From CAZNNH01 sp964574335 (lineage in GTDB: Bacteria; Acidobacteriota; Vicinamibacteria; Fen-336): 19,304 nucleotides of DNA. The notes under the pieces were generated by a model. The model was given only the letters and a program-made list of their open reading frames with translations, was not told the DNA's origin and ran no database searches. Below, piece by piece: positions 11,807 to 19,304 of this stretch (position 1 is the first letter of the stretch; the number at the start of each line of letters is the position of its first letter). Made by a program: the position numbers and the translations under genes. The stretch covers positions 1-19,304 of the forward strand of contig CAZNNH010000119.1 in assembly GCA_964574335.1 (NCBI GenBank), written 5' to 3'.

Positions 11807-13905
11807 CGCCCCGGGCCGGCGTGGACCGTCGCACCTTCCTGAAGCTGGTCGGGGGCGGGATCGTGGTCCTGGTCCGGCTCGGCTCGGAGCCGGCCGCGGC
11901 CCAGCGGGGCCGCTCCTATCCCACCGACTTCAACGTCTACCTCCGGATCGGCGCGGACGGCCGGGTCTCGGTCTTCTCGGGGAAGATCGAGATGGGGCAG
12001 GGGGTCAAGACCTCGCAGGCCCAGATGGTGGCCGAGGACCTGGGTGTGGACCTGGGCGCGGTCGACATGGTGCTCGGCGACACCGACCGCTGTCCCTGGG
12101 ACATGGGGACCTTCGGCTCGCTCACCACCCGCATGTTCGGTCCGGTGCTGCGGGCCGCCGCCGCGGAGGCCCGCAGCGTGCTGCTCGAGCTGGCCTCGGA
12201 GCGGCTGGGCGTTCCGGCCGAGCGGCTGGGCGTGGCCAGAGGCGTGGTCTCCGTCCAGGGAGATCCCGACCGGAAGGTGACTTACGGCGAGCTCGCCGGA
12301 GGCCACGCGATCGCCCGCACCCTCGACCACAAGGCGGTGCAACGCTCGGTGGCCGAGTTCGAGGTGATGGGCCGATCGCCCCAGCGCCTGGATGCGGTCG
12401 AGAAGGTGACCGGAGGCGCCAAGTACGCCGGCGACATCCGCCTGCCCGGGATGCTGTACGCCAAGCTGCTCCGGCCCCCGGCCCACGGCGCCACCCTGGC
12501 CAGCGTCGACACGAAAGAAGCGGGAGCGGCTCCCGGCGTCACGGTCGTCGAGCAGGACGGCCTGGTCGCCGTGCTCCATGCCGATCCCGAGGCCGCCGAG
12601 GCGGCGCTGTCCAGGGTCCAGGCGGAGTGGAAGCCTGCCCCGCCGGGTGCCGACCCGGACGGCATCTTCGCCGACCTCCTGGGCCGCGCGCCGTCACCCC
12701 GGGTGAGTGCCAGCCAGGGGAACGTGGACGATGCCAAAGGCGCCGACGAGCGGCGCTTCGAGGCCACCTTCGAGAAGGGTTACGTGGCCCACGCCCCGAT
12801 GGAGCCGCACACGGCGTTGGCGGCGCTCGAGGACGGCAAGCTCACGGTCTGGGCCTCGACCCAGACGCCGTTCCCGACCCGCGATCGCCTGGCCCAGATG
12901 CTGGGCCTCGACCAGAGCCGGGTCCGCGTCATCACCCCGTACGTGGGCGGCGGCTTCGGCGGCAAGAGCGCCGGCCGGCAGGCGGAGGAAGCGGCCCGGC
13001 TGGCGAAAATCACCAAGCGACCAGTCCAGGTGGCCTTCAGCCGCGCCGAGGAGTTCTTCTACGACACCTTCGACCCGGCCTGCGTGGTCAAGATCCGCTC
13101 GGCGGTGGACAAGGCCGGGAAGATCACGCTGTGGGACTACGACGTCTACTTCGCCGGTGACCGCGCGGCGGAGCTGTTCTACGACGTCCCCAACCATCGC
13201 CTGCGGGTGTTCGGGAGCTGGATGGGTGGCGGCCCGGAGGCCCACCGATTCGGGGTCGGGCCCTGGCGGGCCCCCGGCGCCAACATGAACGTCTTCGCGC
13301 GAGAGTCCCAGATCGACGAGATGGCCGCCACCGCGGGCCTCGACCCGCTGCGCTTCCGCCTGCAGAACATCAGCGAGGAGCGGATGCCGCGGGTGCTGAA
13401 GGCGGTGGTGGAGAAGGCCGGCTGGAAGCCGGCCCCGGCCCCCAGCCGACGTGGTGTCGGCCTGGCCTGCGGCGTCGACTCCGGGACCCACGCGGCGGTC
13501 CTGGCCGAGGTCACCGTGGACGGCGGGAGCGGGACCGTCCGGGTCGAGCGCCTGGTCTGCGCCCAGGACATGGGGATCGTGGTCAACCCCGAGGGGGCCA
13601 CGATGCAGATGGAGGGTTGCCTGACCATGGGCCTCGGATACGTGCTCAGCGAGGAGCTGCAGTTCAGCGGCGGCCAGATCCTGGACACCAACTTCGACAC
13701 CTACGAGCTGCCGCGCTTCTCGTGGCTGCCGCGTCTCGAGACCGTGCTGGTGAGAAACGACGCGCTGGCCCCTCAGGGTGGAGGCGAGCCCGCCATCGTC
13801 CCGATGGGGGCGGCCATCGCCAACGCGGTCTTCGACGCCACCGGCGTCCGGATCCGGCGTCTGCCCATCACCCCGGCCCGCCTGCGCGCGGCGCTACGCT
13901 CCTAG
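11803..13905 (+). CDS. Molybdopterin-binding large subunit of the hydroxylase (isoquinoline 1-oxidoreductase beta type), Tat-exported
   Basis: 700 residues from GTG 11803, which overlaps the upstream stop and has GGGAGG before it. The N-terminus carries a twin-arginine signal, D8-RRTFLK then a hydrophobic stretch and AAA-Q at 31-34, so the folded holoenzyme is exported with the small subunit as passenger. Cofactor motifs are GKIEMGQGVKTSQAQ near residue 60, YVGGGFGGK at 380-388, WRAPGANMN with R489, and the catalytic Glu E662 in GGGEPAIVPMGAAIANAV. Such enzymes hydroxylate an N-heterocycle or oxidise an aldehyde with water as oxygen source; the substrate cannot be assigned. No cofactor-maturation gene (XdhC/CoxF type) is in the window. 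The stop overlaps the end of the convergent minus-strand gene by 12 bases. Confidence 0.93.
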   Translation: MTPRAGVDRRTFLKLVGGGIVVLVRLGSEPAAAQRGRSYPTDFNVYLRIGADGRVSVFSGKIEMGQGVKTSQAQMVAEDLGVDLGAVDMVLGDTDRCPWDMGTFGSLTTRMFGPVLRAAAAEARSVLLELASERLGVPAERLGVARGVVSVQGDPDRKVTYGELAGGHAIARTLDHKAVQRSVAEFEVMGRSPQRLDAVEKVTGGAKYAGDIRLPGMLYAKLLRPPAHGATLASVDTKEAGAAPGVTVVEQDGLVAVLHADPEAAEAALSRVQAEWKPAPPGADPDGIFADLLGRAPSPRVSASQGNVDDAKGADERRFEATFEKGYVAHAPMEPHTALAALEDGKLTVWASTQTPFPTRDRLAQMLGLDQSRVRVITPYVGGGFGGKSAGRQAEEAARLAKITKRPVQVAFSRAEEFFYDTFDPACVVKIRSAVDKAGKITLWDYDVYFAGDRAAELFYDVPNHRLRVFGSWMGGGPEAHRFGVGPWRAPGANMNVFARESQIDEMAATAGLDPLRFRLQNISEERMPRVLKAVVEKAGWKPAPAPSRRGVGLACGVDSGTHAAVLAEVTVDGGSGTVRVERLVCAQDMGIVVNPEGATMQMEGCLTMGLGYVLSEELQFSGGQILDTNFDTYELPRFSWLPRLETVLVRNDALAPQGGGEPAIVPMGAAIANAVFDATGVRIRRLPITPARLRAALRS

Positions 13906-14412
13906 CGCCGGACCCGGCGCCCGGCCGCTCGGGCCCGCCTTGCGGGCCTGGGCCTGGGTGACCGACCGGCAGATCTGAGCGAAGACCTCGGCTGCACGTC
14001 GCTTGCGGAAGGGGAAGTGCAGTCGCGCCTTCGAGCGGCGGCCGAACACGGTCACCGCGTCGACGCCGAGCGTGGCCCGCAACAGGAACACAAGCCAGAG
14101 CGGCAGCGCCGCCAGCAGCAGGAAGCCCACCGCGAGCCCGGTCTCCACCCTGGCCACGGAGAGGACGAGCGCGGTGGCTCCGGCCGCTGCGATCCCGGAC
14201 ACGATCAGGTAGGCGGTCCCGTGGAAGCGGTGATGGGTGACGAGCAGGACGTCGTCGTAGAAGACGCGCTTGCGGGTGATGTCGTAGTCTTCGATCTCGT
14301 CGATCTCCAGGGCCTCGCGGGTGGCGTAGACGCGCTGCCGCATCTCGAAGCCGCTGGCCTTGCCGAGTAGACGACGCTTCGGCCGCCGCCGCTCGGATCC
14401 GGGCCCGGCCAT
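13894..14412 (-). CDS. Small membrane protein with two transmembrane helices
   Basis: Not assigned to a family. The 172-residue product starts at ATG 14412, overlapping the stop of the upstream gene by one base (TGATG). A basic N-terminus leads to EIDEIEDYDITRKRVFYDD (about 35-55). Then come two close hydrophobic helices (around 67-86, YLIVSGIAAAGATALVLSV, and 92-112, VGFLLLAALPLWLVFLL), a segment that reads like a beta hairpin (GVDAVTVFGRRSKARLHFPF), and a basic Ala-rich tail. Soluble parts flanking a two-helix hairpin resemble bacterial PH-like membrane proteins, but this is only an impression. It is the last gene of the B-box operon. Its 3' end overlaps the convergent hydroxylase gene by 12 bases. 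Confidence 0.8.
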   Translation of the reverse strand: MAGPGSERRRPKRRLLGKASGFEMRQRVYATREALEIDEIEDYDITRKRVFYDDVLLVTHHRFHGTAYLIVSGIAAAGATALVLSVARVETGLAVGFLLLAALPLWLVFLLRATLGVDAVTVFGRRSKARLHFPFRKRRAAEVFAQICRSVTQAQARKAGPSGRAPGPALGA

Positions 14413-15002
14413 CAGATCGTCCCTCGGAGCAGCGCGCTCAGGAGCCACAGCGACCCGCCCGTCTCCAGCACGCCGACCACGATCGACAGCCAGGCGCGGA
14501 GCCGTCCCTCGCTCTCGTTCTGCGCCCGGATCTGTCCCAGCGACCGGGCGCCGAAGTAGACCGCGAGCGGGCCGAAGACGACCGCGAAGAACCAGAGCAG
14601 GATGCCGCCCAGGGCGTAGACGCTCGCCTGCCGGCCGTAGTCCCTGAGCTTGGTCTGGGCGCTGGGTAGCGCGCCCTCGGCGCTCAGGCGATCGAAGCAG
14701 GAGGGGCAGAGCACCAGGCCGTCGATGTCGATGCGGCACAAGGAGCACATGAAGACGCCGCAACGCTCGCAGCCGGTCTCCGCCAGGTTGGCCGGGTGGT
14801 TGGCACAAGTGGTCGCTCCCGTGGCCACCGAGAGCGGTGCCGCTCGAGGTGCCACCACGGGGGGGTCGAAGCGGGCCGCCTGGAAGGCCCCACCGCAATG
14901 CCGGCAGACCTCTCGGCCTGAGCCGATCGAGGCGTGGTCGAGAGGCTGGCCGCACCGGGGGCAGGTGACCGCCCAGTAGCGGGCTGCTGCGGGGCGGGCC
15001 AC
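14412..15002 (-). CDS. Zinc-ribbon plus B-box zinc-finger membrane protein
   Basis: 196 residues from GTG 15002, preceded by GAGGAG at about 8 nt and lying 3 bases after the upstream stop. Residues 14-36 form a zinc ribbon (C14-x2-C17, C33-x2-C36). Residues 66-102 form a B-box-like finger with C66-x2-H69, C78-x2-C81, C86-x2-C89 and C99-x2-C102. Two hydrophobic helices follow (about 126-147 and 170-192), with a charged linker between them. The arrangement suggests cytoplasmic zinc fingers anchored to the inner membrane, perhaps as a protein-interaction module. The same finger pattern opens the adjacent RDD gene. Function is unknown. Confidence 0.85.
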   Translation of the reverse strand: MARPAAARYWAVTCPRCGQPLDHASIGSGREVCRHCGGAFQAARFDPPVVAPRAAPLSVATGATTCANHPANLAETGCERCGVFMCSLCRIDIDGLVLCPSCFDRLSAEGALPSAQTKLRDYGRQASVYALGGILLWFFAVVFGPLAVYFGARSLGQIRAQNESEGRLRAWLSIVVGVLETGGSLWLLSALLRGTI

Positions 15003-15005
15003 TGC

Positions 15006-15605
15006 CTAGCTCCTCGTCCTCTCGACGCGGGTCTTGGCCACCAGGTCATGGATGCAGGTGCGCTGCCTGGTGAACAGCGCCGGAAGATAGTTGATCAGGG
15101 AGAGGTAGCTGAAGAAGACCTGGCGGAGCACCGCCCGTCCCCAGGCCTGTCCGGCGCTGATCTCGTTCCCCTCGGGAGTGACGACCTTGATGCCCAGCGC
15201 CATCTTGCCGAGGGTCTGGCCGCGGTACTGTAGCATCAGCCCCTCGTAGACGATCCACACCAGGACGAAGCCGACCATCAGGATCAGCATCAGGATCCCG
15301 CTCAGGGTCTCCGGATCGTAGCCGGCGGTCGCCAGCGCGGGGACCAGCACGATGGCGAACACCATCGCCGGGACGGTGAAGACCATCGAGTCGATCCACA
15401 GGGCGCCGAAACGACGTCCCACCGAGGCGAGCTCCAGCTCGCCGCGGACGGTGCCGGACTGGATATCGCGCACCTGCTCTCCCTTGCAGGCCGCGCAGTA
15501 CGCCCCTCCTCGGATCCTTACCAGGCAGCTCTGACAGAAAGGACGACCGCAGCGGATGCAGCGCGAGATCCCTCCGGTGATCGACGGGTGGTTCGAGCAT
15601 TCCAT
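15006..15605 (-). CDS. B-box zinc finger fused to an RDD-family membrane domain
   Basis: 199 residues. The N-terminal finger has C3-x2-H6, C16-x2-C19, C24-x2-C27 and C37-x2-C40, the same spacing logic as in the neighbouring gene. From residue 60 on it is an RDD domain: SVGRRFGALWIDSMVF with the signature Arg and Asp in the first helix, further helices near 100-122, the GQTLGKMALGIKVV loop typical of RDD proteins, and HDLVAKTRV at the end. RDD proteins are small integral membrane proteins, some linked to sodium/proton exchange or osmolyte handling; most are uncharacterised. The ATG at 15605 has GAGGTG upstream and a promoter about 70 bases away, so it is the first gene of a three-gene operon. 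Confidence 0.88.
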   Translation of the reverse strand: MECSNHPSITGGISRCIRCGRPFCQSCLVRIRGGAYCAACKGEQVRDIQSGTVRGELELASVGRRFGALWIDSMVFTVPAMVFAIVLVPALATAGYDPETLSGILMLILMVGFVLVWIVYEGLMLQYRGQTLGKMALGIKVVTPEGNEISAGQAWGRAVLRQVFFSYLSLINYLPALFTRQRTCIHDLVAKTRVERTRS

Positions 15606-15674
15606 GAATCACCTCGCGAGGCCGGCGGGGCCGGAACCTTCCCTTCTTCGGGCACCCGGGCGGCAGGCAGGCCG

Positions 15675-15703
15675 ATGCTAGCAGAGAGCGCCTGCCCCGC
15701 CAA
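15675..15703 (-). promoter_or_regulatory. Promoter for the B-box/RDD operon
   Basis: On the minus strand TTGGCG (15703-15698) and TAGCAT (15680-15675) are spaced by exactly 17 bases. Transcription would start near 15668, about 60 bases before the ATG at 15605. It marks a separate transcription unit inside the run of minus-strand genes, in the only sizeable gap of that run (15606-15726). Confidence 0.5.
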
Positions 15704-15712
15704 TCGAGAGCC

Positions 15713-15736
15713 GGGACCTCGGGACCTCAGGACCTA
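15713..15736. repeat. Three imperfect tandem copies of GGGACCTC
   Basis: GGGACCTC, GGGACCTC and AGGACCTA follow each other without spacing, across the 3' end and stop codon of the RDD gene. Probably slippage in GC-rich DNA; no function suggested. Confidence 0.5.
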
Positions 15737-16518
15737 CGGAGACGGCCCCGAGCGGCACCGCCGATCCCCCCGACCCGGTCGGGGTCACCGGCGAGGATGG
15801 TGACCAGCCCGCGGACCAGGTTTTCGCCGCTCAGGGTCCCCTCGGAGATCTCGAGGCGCTGCTTGTAGTAGGCGGCCACCTGCTCGAACAGGTCGAATCG
15901 TGCCGTCGGCTCGAGACCCGGGGCGCGGAGGCACATCGCCACCAGGAGCTCGCGATGGTCGGGACCGAGCCGGTGGCGGATCCGCCGCAGCATGCTCGGC
16001 GTTCGGAGGCTCTCGAAGCCGCGCATCCGCTCCAGGACGTCGAGGTCGACGGTACCGCGTTGCTCGCTCACCACCAGGGTGTCGGCGAACAGGTCGCCAA
16101 GGCGGCGGCGCGCCGGGTCGAGCAACGCCACTCCGGCGCCCAGACCGTAGAAGACGGGAAGGAAGTCGACCGCCCGCAGCACGTTGCGCGCGAACGACTG
16201 GCCGATCCCGAGCGGCAAGCCGAGACCGTCCACGACTCGGACCCGCACCAGCGCTTTGCCCGGGGTGCGGCCGGCGCGGAAGACCTCGAAGTAGACGTGA
16301 TAGCCCCAGGTGACCACGAAGCTCAACGAGGCGGCCAGCGCCAGGCCGAGCCCCTCGGGCAGCAGCGACACCAGCAAGCGGTAGAGGAGCGCCGAGAGTC
16401 CCAGCGCCAGGCCGGCGTCCACCACCAGGGCGATGAAGCGAGAGCCGAGCCCTGCCGGCACCAGACGGACCTCGACGTGCTCGGGTGTCACCACCGTGCG
16501 GGCCCGGTGCCGGCTCAC
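15727..16518 (-). CDS. RDD-family membrane protein with C-terminal extension
   Basis: 263 residues starting with GTG 16518, overlapping the upstream spoIIM-like stop by four bases (GTGA). The RDD domain occupies about 20-155: AGLGSRFIALVVDAGLAL with the signature Arg and Asp in helix one, a second helix pair near 55-80, then the FRAGRTPGKALVRVRVVDG loop and RRLGDLFADTLVV. Residues 160-263 are a soluble, helical extension not typical of short RDD proteins. In many bacteria RDD and SpoIIM-like genes stand next to moxR and DUF58 genes, as here. The role is not known in detail, but a membrane stress or envelope function is usually proposed. It is the last gene of the moxR cluster. Confidence 0.88.
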   Translation of the reverse strand: MSRHRARTVVTPEHVEVRLVPAGLGSRFIALVVDAGLALGLSALLYRLLVSLLPEGLGLALAASLSFVVTWGYHVYFEVFRAGRTPGKALVRVRVVDGLGLPLGIGQSFARNVLRAVDFLPVFYGLGAGVALLDPARRRLGDLFADTLVVSEQRGTVDLDVLERMRGFESLRTPSMLRRIRHRLGPDHRELLVAMCLRAPGLEPTARFDLFEQVAAYYKQRLEISEGTLSGENLVRGLVTILAGDPDRVGGIGGAARGRLRRS

Positions 16519-17516
16519 GGCTGGTTCTCCGAGGAGCCGCCGCGGGGCAGAAACAGGTAGACGAGGAGCGAGGCGAGCAGCGCGCCGGCCAGGGTGATCT
16601 TGAGGGGCGTCGGCGCCGACTTCGAGGAGAGCTGTGAGAACGAGCCCTCGATCAGGCCGGCGGCGACCAGGACCAGCGCCGTCGTCACCATCATCCGCCA
16701 GACGTCCGGGAAGGCCTCACGCACGGCGCTCGCCGTGGTCCGATGACCCGGCAGCAGCAGGGCGCCGCCCAGCACCAGGCCGGCGGCCCCACCGAACACG
16801 ATAGCCGGAATCTCCAGCACCCCGTGCGGCCCCACCCAGGCCAGGAAGAAGGCGGCCACGCCGTCCACCGCGTACGTCGCCGCCACCGCCCCCAGGATCG
16901 CGCCGTTGTAGAAGAGCAGCCACAGCCCTCCGACGATGCTCACGGCGGCAAGGCCGAACGCCAAGAAGGAGACCTGGATGTTGTGCGTGTACAGGGAGAC
17001 GCCGAAGTAGAGCGCCTGATCCACCGTCTCGATACGCTCCTTCCCTTCTTCGATACGCTCGACTCGTTGGCTCGGGCTCTCGGTGAAGAACTCGGCCGGG
17101 ATCAGGCGTCGGCCGTTGTCCGGCTCGGCAAACACGGCCAGGAAGCCGAGGGCGAACCCGAGGCCGAGGGCGGCGGCCGCCACCGCCACGTGACCCAGCC
17201 GGCGATGGAAGCAATCCGGGACGTCGTACCGCAGGAATCGAGCCAGGGCGGGCCACAGCATCCGCTGGCGGGCTCCCCGGTAGATGAACCGGTAGCCGCG
17301 TCCGGCCAGGTAGTTGAGGCGCTCCAGGACCTCCCGGTTGGCGGTGCAGGAGCGGGCCTCGTTCAGGTCGGTGCAGGTCTGGCGGTACAGGGCGAGCAGC
17401 TCGCTCAGGCGATCGTGCCCCAGCTCGCGGTCGGGGGCGGCCTCGGCTTCGTCCAGCAGTCGCTCCAGCCGGCTCCATCCTGCCCGTCGCTCGCGTACCA
17501 GGCGCTCGATCTGCAT
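16515..17516 (-). CDS. SpoIIM-like (stage II sporulation protein M family) membrane protein
   Basis: 333 residues from ATG 17516, two bases after the DUF58 stop. The first 100 residues are soluble and helical (ERLVRERRAGWSRLERLLD at the start, RSCTANREVLERLNYLAGR in the middle). Five or so membrane helices follow, beginning with VAVAAAALGLGFALGFLAVF near 108 and including IVGGLWLLFYNGAILGAVAA and LEIPAIVFGGAAGLVLGG. The conserved YTHNIQVSFLAFG and HGVLEIPAI segments are typical of the family. Despite the name, such proteins are widespread in non-sporulating bacteria, where they sit with moxR, DUF58 and RDD genes. No other sporulation gene is in the window. A much longer open frame reaches upstream but is antisense-type shadow of DUF58. 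Confidence 0.9.
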   Translation of the reverse strand: MQIERLVRERRAGWSRLERLLDEAEAAPDRELGHDRLSELLALYRQTCTDLNEARSCTANREVLERLNYLAGRGYRFIYRGARQRMLWPALARFLRYDVPDCFHRRLGHVAVAAAALGLGFALGFLAVFAEPDNGRRLIPAEFFTESPSQRVERIEEGKERIETVDQALYFGVSLYTHNIQVSFLAFGLAAVSIVGGLWLLFYNGAILGAVAATYAVDGVAAFFLAWVGPHGVLEIPAIVFGGAAGLVLGGALLLPGHRTTASAVREAFPDVWRMMVTTALVLVAAGLIEGSFSQLSSKSAPTPLKITLAGALLASLLVYLFLPRGGSSENQP

Positions 17517-17518
17517 GG

Positions 17519-18826
17519 TCAGATCACCTGGCGTCGCTTGACGTCGATGTAGGCGTTCATGGCCGCGGCTCCGGCCTCGCCGGGGTGGGTCTCCACCACC
17601 AGGCCGCCCAGGGCCCGTGCCTCCCGAATCGTCCTGGTGCGCTGCCGGAGGATGTCCTGGGCCGCCAGGGTGCGGCACAGCTCCTCCTTGTCGGCCGGAC
17701 GCAGCTCGGCGGCGGCCTCGAGGTCCGGGTCCTGGAAGACCACCACCAGCGGGAGATGTTGGGGGGAGATCAAGCGCAGGGCGCGGAGCAGGGCGCCCTG
17801 CTCCATCTCCGGCAACGCGGTCAGGATCACCACCAGGCTGCGGTGTCGCAGGCGCCGGCGGAGCTCGGCGGCCAGAGCCAGGTAGTCGCTGTGGACGTAG
17901 CCGCCGCGGAGCGAGGAGACGAAGGCGGTGAGCCGTCGCATGTGGTTGGGGCCACGTCCCGGCGCGACTCCGAAGGCGACCTCGGTCGAGAAGGCGACGA
18001 AGCCGCTGCGATCCTCCAGCCGGTTGCACATGTAGCCGAGAAGCACCGCGGCGTTCACGGCGTGGTCCAGCTTGGTCAAGGCGCCGATCCGGGCCACCAT
18101 GCGATGGCCGACGTCGAGGCACACCACGACGTCCTGGGAGCGGTCGAGGCGGTACTCCCGGACGATCAGCCGGCCCCTCCGGGCGGTCGCCCTCCAGGCC
18201 AGGTCGCGCCAGTCGTCGCCCTCGCGGTACTCCCGTAGGCGGTCGAAGTCGCGGCCCTTGCCGACCCGGGGGGAGACCCGCTCGCCGAGGCCCCGAAGGA
18301 CGTAGCGGTTGAGCTGGGCGTGGAGCCGCCCGACCGTCTTGAGGTCGGGGAAGACCGCCAGCTCGCCCCCTGCCTCGAGCCGACAGACACGCTCCACCAG
18401 GCCCACCCGATGAATCGCCAGGGTCGGGTCGGAGAACGCCTGCCGCCCGCGCGCCACGGCGCGGACGCCGAGGTCGAGGGCCCAGGCCTCACCCGGGCGG
18501 ATCACCGCATGAGCGACCGACTCGATCGGCTCGACCAGTCGGGGCCAGACCTGGCGAAGCGTGACGCGAACCGTGTCTCGCATGGTGCCGCGCACGGTCA
18601 GCGGCAGTGAGTCGGGCTGGGCGAGCGACAGCACCGTGAGGCGGTCGCGCTCGGCGGTCCAGTGCGTCCTCGCGAGCCAGGCGGCCTCGGCGACGGCGCC
18701 CCCGAGAAGCGCCGCCCACGCCAGCAACAGGACGTAGACCAGCTCCGGCAGCAACGGCACCAGCAGCGCCAGCAGGCAGAGGACCACCCCGGCCCGCGGC
18801 AGGAGCGGCCCCGGCCGGTAGCTCAT
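17519..18826 (-). CDS. DUF58 family protein (vWA-like, membrane-anchored)
   Basis: 435 residues from ATG 18826, which overlaps the moxR stop by one base (TGATG). Two N-terminal hydrophobic helices (VVLCLLALLVPLLPELVYVL and the following stretch, about 14-50) anchor it. The DUF58 signature FDRLREYREGDDWRDLAW is at about 200-217, followed by RRGRLIVREY. A von Willebrand A-like fold starts with VVVCLDVGHRM (D238). The metal site is degenerate: D-V-G-H where vWA domains have D-x-S-x-S. DUF58 proteins work with MoxR AAA+ ATPases, probably in remodelling or activating envelope or metal-containing proteins. The immediate moxR neighbour supports this. Confidence 0.93.
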   Translation of the reverse strand: MSYRPGPLLPRAGVVLCLLALLVPLLPELVYVLLLAWAALLGGAVAEAAWLARTHWTAERDRLTVLSLAQPDSLPLTVRGTMRDTVRVTLRQVWPRLVEPIESVAHAVIRPGEAWALDLGVRAVARGRQAFSDPTLAIHRVGLVERVCRLEAGGELAVFPDLKTVGRLHAQLNRYVLRGLGERVSPRVGKGRDFDRLREYREGDDWRDLAWRATARRGRLIVREYRLDRSQDVVVCLDVGHRMVARIGALTKLDHAVNAAVLLGYMCNRLEDRSGFVAFSTEVAFGVAPGRGPNHMRRLTAFVSSLRGGYVHSDYLALAAELRRRLRHRSLVVILTALPEMEQGALLRALRLISPQHLPLVVVFQDPDLEAAAELRPADKEELCRTLAAQDILRQRTRTIREARALGGLVVETHPGEAGAAAMNAYIDVKRRQVI

Positions 18827-19304
18827 CAGCGGGGTACCGCCACCCGCTCGAAGATCCGGCGCAACAGGTCCTCGATGGCTGTCCCCTCCATCTCGGCCTC
18901 TGGAGAGAGCACCACGCGATGCGCCAGCGCCGCTCGGGCCAGCGACTTGACGTCGTCGGGGGTCACGAAGTCGCGCTGCTGCAGGGCCGCCCGCGCCCTG
19001 GCGGCGGCGAGCAGGGCCAGCGAGGCCCGGGGCCCGGCGCCGAACTGGACCAGCTCGTCCTGACGGGTGGCCTGGACGATGGCCAGGATGTAGGCCTGGA
19101 TGGGCTCCTCCACCCGCACGCTCTGCTCGACGACGCGACGCGCCCCGAGCAGCTCCTCGAAAGACATCACCGGCTCCAGCCCCTCCACCTCCCGGTCGTG
19201 GAGGCGTCGCCCCGCAGCGTACGAGGCGACTAGCCGACGCTCCGCATCGTGGTCCGGGTAGCCGATGTCGATCTTCAGGAGAAAGCGGTCGCGCTGCGCC
19301 TCGG
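18826..19304 (-). CDS. MoxR-family AAA+ ATPase, C-terminal half (5' part outside window)
   Basis: The frame is open to the window edge, giving the last 158 residues. It starts within the signature EAQRDRFLLKIDIGYPD, the arginine-finger and sensor region of MoxR ATPases, then continues into the helical lid domain: IQAYILAIVQATRQ, FGAGPRASLALLAAARARA and DFVTPDDVKSLARAALAHR, all characteristic of the family. The Walker A and B motifs lie outside. MoxR proteins are chaperone-like ATPases that act with vWA or DUF58 partners. It is the first gene visible in a tightly coupled minus-strand operon with DUF58, the SpoIIM-like gene and RDD. An internal ATG at 19188 would leave out the signature and is not the start. 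Confidence 0.93.
   Translation of the reverse strand, partial: EAQRDRFLLKIDIGYPDHDAERRLVASYAAGRRLHDREVEGLEPVMSFEELLGARRVVEQSVRVEEPIQAYILAIVQATRQDELVQFGAGPRASLALLAAARARAALQQRDFVTPDDVKSLARAALAHRVVLSPEAEMEGTAIEDLLRRIFERVAVPR

Noticed and set aside
16515..17516. Sporulation function suggested by the SpoIIM name
   Set aside because: SpoIIM-like proteins are common in non-spore-formers next to moxR genes, and no other sporulation gene is present.
17517..18122. A 200-codon 5' extension of the SpoIIM-like gene
   Set aside because: It lies entirely within the DUF58 coding region in another frame and lacks the family's N-terminal sequence; the ATG at 17516 fits family length and operon spacing.
1..19304. 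CRISPR arrays, tRNA or rRNA genes, complete insertion sequences
   Set aside because: No regularly spaced repeats, no tRNA cloverleaf or rRNA segment, and no transposase-like protein were seen; the only mobile-type trace is the short REP-like sequence at 3818-3859.

Overview
This is a GC-rich bacterial window (third codon positions are overwhelmingly G or C) with tightly packed operons, many 1-4 nt start/stop overlaps, and at least two starts that look leaderless. No rRNA, tRNA, phage or CRISPR marker was seen, so taxonomy is a guess. The mix of multiheme cytochromes, B-box/RDD membrane proteins, a moxR-DUF58-spoIIM-RDD cluster and secreted glycosidases would fit Acidobacteriota or a former deltaproteobacterial phylum, in an organism with some anaerobic or sulfur-linked respiration.

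Layout. (1) 1-3530: a divergent pair of exported alpha-glucan enzymes, a GH13 alpha-amylase-like protein (minus, cut by the window edge) and a GH31 glycosidase (plus). (2) 3537-4035, minus: a small Cys/His-rich putative zinc protein, overlapped at its 5' end by a second reading frame that looks like a gene remnant and by a short REP-like sequence. (3) 4029-11201, plus: a sulfur/redox locus. It holds an ArsR-type repressor with a clear promoter and operator, an octaheme cytochrome c of the tetrathionate reductase (OTR) family, a fusion of a seven-heme cytochrome c, an EF-hand loop and a b561-type membrane cytochrome, two YeeE/YedE half-transporters (the second fused to a rhodanese domain whose catalytic Cys is Ser and whose tail ends GGGCG), then a leader with a Cys-containing mini-ORF and a strong terminator hairpin, and a Prx6-type peroxiredoxin. 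(4) 11333-13905, plus: a two-subunit molybdenum hydroxylase of the isoquinoline 1-oxidoreductase type with a Tat signal. (5) 13894-19304, minus: moxR (partial), DUF58, spoIIM-like and RDD genes, followed by a separately promoted set of two B-box zinc-finger membrane proteins and a small two-helix membrane protein.

How the parts may work together. In the central locus, electrons from the quinone pool could pass through the b561 domain and its heptaheme arm to the periplasmic octaheme protein, which acts on a sulfur compound such as tetrathionate. The YeeE pair would move thiosulfate or sulfane sulfur across the membrane, the altered rhodanese/GGGCG tail would receive or sense it, and the ArsR protein, with two suitably placed cysteines, would switch the operon on. 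The peroxiredoxin gene sits behind what looks like a cysteine-responsive attenuator. The components are recognisable families; the arrangement, the altered rhodanese and the leader are the parts most worth following up.
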